Below, piece after piece: positions 52,486 through 52,544 of a stretch of 52,544 nt of DNA (its first letter is position 1; every line of letters begins with the position of its first letter). This DNA is from Phytohabitans sp036906915 (lineage in GTDB: Bacteria; Actinomycetota; Actinomycetes; Mycobacteriales; Micromonosporaceae): the NCBI RefSeq assembly GCF_036906915.1, contig NZ_JBAKHX010000058.1, positions 1 to 52,544 of the forward strand. Reading direction: 5' to 3'. The notes under the pieces were generated by a model. The model made no database searches, was not told the origin of the DNA, and was given only the letters and a program-made list of their open reading frames with translations. Made by a program: the position numbers and the translations under genes.

Positions 52486-52544
52486 GAGACCGCTGAATAA
52501 TGGCGGCGTGCCGGTCCACCGGTTTTGATCGGGTTTGGTCGATA
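52486..52544. other. Right-edge intergenic remnant
   Basis: Fifty-nine bases with no gene. TTTTGATCGGG near the end recalls the GATCAAGG element at the left of the window. Confidence 0.4.

Overview
The window is high-GC actinobacterial DNA. GTG starts are frequent, coding regions carry strong third-position GC, and many genes overlap by the ATGA or GTGA pattern. The lineage-typical families (DUF397 with an XRE/DUF5753 regulator, a DUF574-type methyltransferase, an F420-dependent LLM oxidoreductase, a HelD-type RNA polymerase motor, an orphan beta clamp) fit a soil or plant-associated filamentous actinomycete. The family Micromonosporaceae is my best inference. I see no rRNA, tRNA, CRISPR array or intact insertion sequence. 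The sequence reads as chromosome, not plasmid or prophage.

Layout. 1-849 is non-coding, with hairpins, nine 16-bp tandem repeats and a G-rich tract. 850-5432 (minus) is an HSP90 gene coupled to a TPR partner. 5551-8664 is a secreted multidomain GH30 enzyme. 8825-13519 (plus) holds a GNAT acetyltransferase, S-adenosylhomocysteine hydrolase behind a convincing SAH riboswitch, a small HTH protein, a Ppx/GppA phosphatase and a DUF574 methyltransferase. 13520-17051 is a lower-GC block with a large LuxR-type ATPase regulator, candidate micro-ORFs and two palindromic sites. 17073-18471 (minus) holds small genes and a Nudix hydrolase. 18657-20936 is a secreted GH74 xyloglucanase. 21074-23448 is a HelD/HelR-like motor with a leader ORF. 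23429-32878 holds metabolic and membrane genes: nucleoside hydrolase, geranylgeranyl-reductase-like flavoprotein, GT-C-like membrane protein, HMG-CoA lyase, exonuclease III, membrane phosphodiesterase, DedA-like protein and MBL hydrolase. 32974-37029 holds a P60-like repeat protein, an aldo/keto reductase, a toxin-antitoxin pair and a free-standing PheRS-like ligase. 37118-37604 is a divergent pair of leader peptides and attenuators ending in a small basic protein. 37645-42958 holds an LLM oxidoreductase, a small membrane protein, a GH5-like lipoprotein and a three-gene DUF4331 operon. 43009-52485 holds DUF397/XRE, an orphan substrate-binding lipoprotein with a methyltransferase, a DnaN paralogue, an ABC-2 exporter with a LolA-like lipoprotein-class protein, and a two-component system.

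How the genes work together. Three exported glycosidases (GH30 galactanase type, GH74 xyloglucanase, GH5-like) suggest use of plant cell-wall hemicellulose and arabinogalactan. HSP90 and the TPR protein are translationally coupled. The riboswitch ties SAH hydrolase to methyl-cycle status.

The most unusual locus is 35962-37604. A monomeric PheRS-like enzyme (PheS core plus FDX-ACB) is divergent from a 68-aa basic protein. That small gene sits behind a three-codon leader, Met-Ile-Phe-stop, and a four-segment RNA switch whose last hairpin buries its ribosome-binding site. Phe in the leader and the PheRS-like neighbour suggest one regulatory or modification circuit; this is inference.
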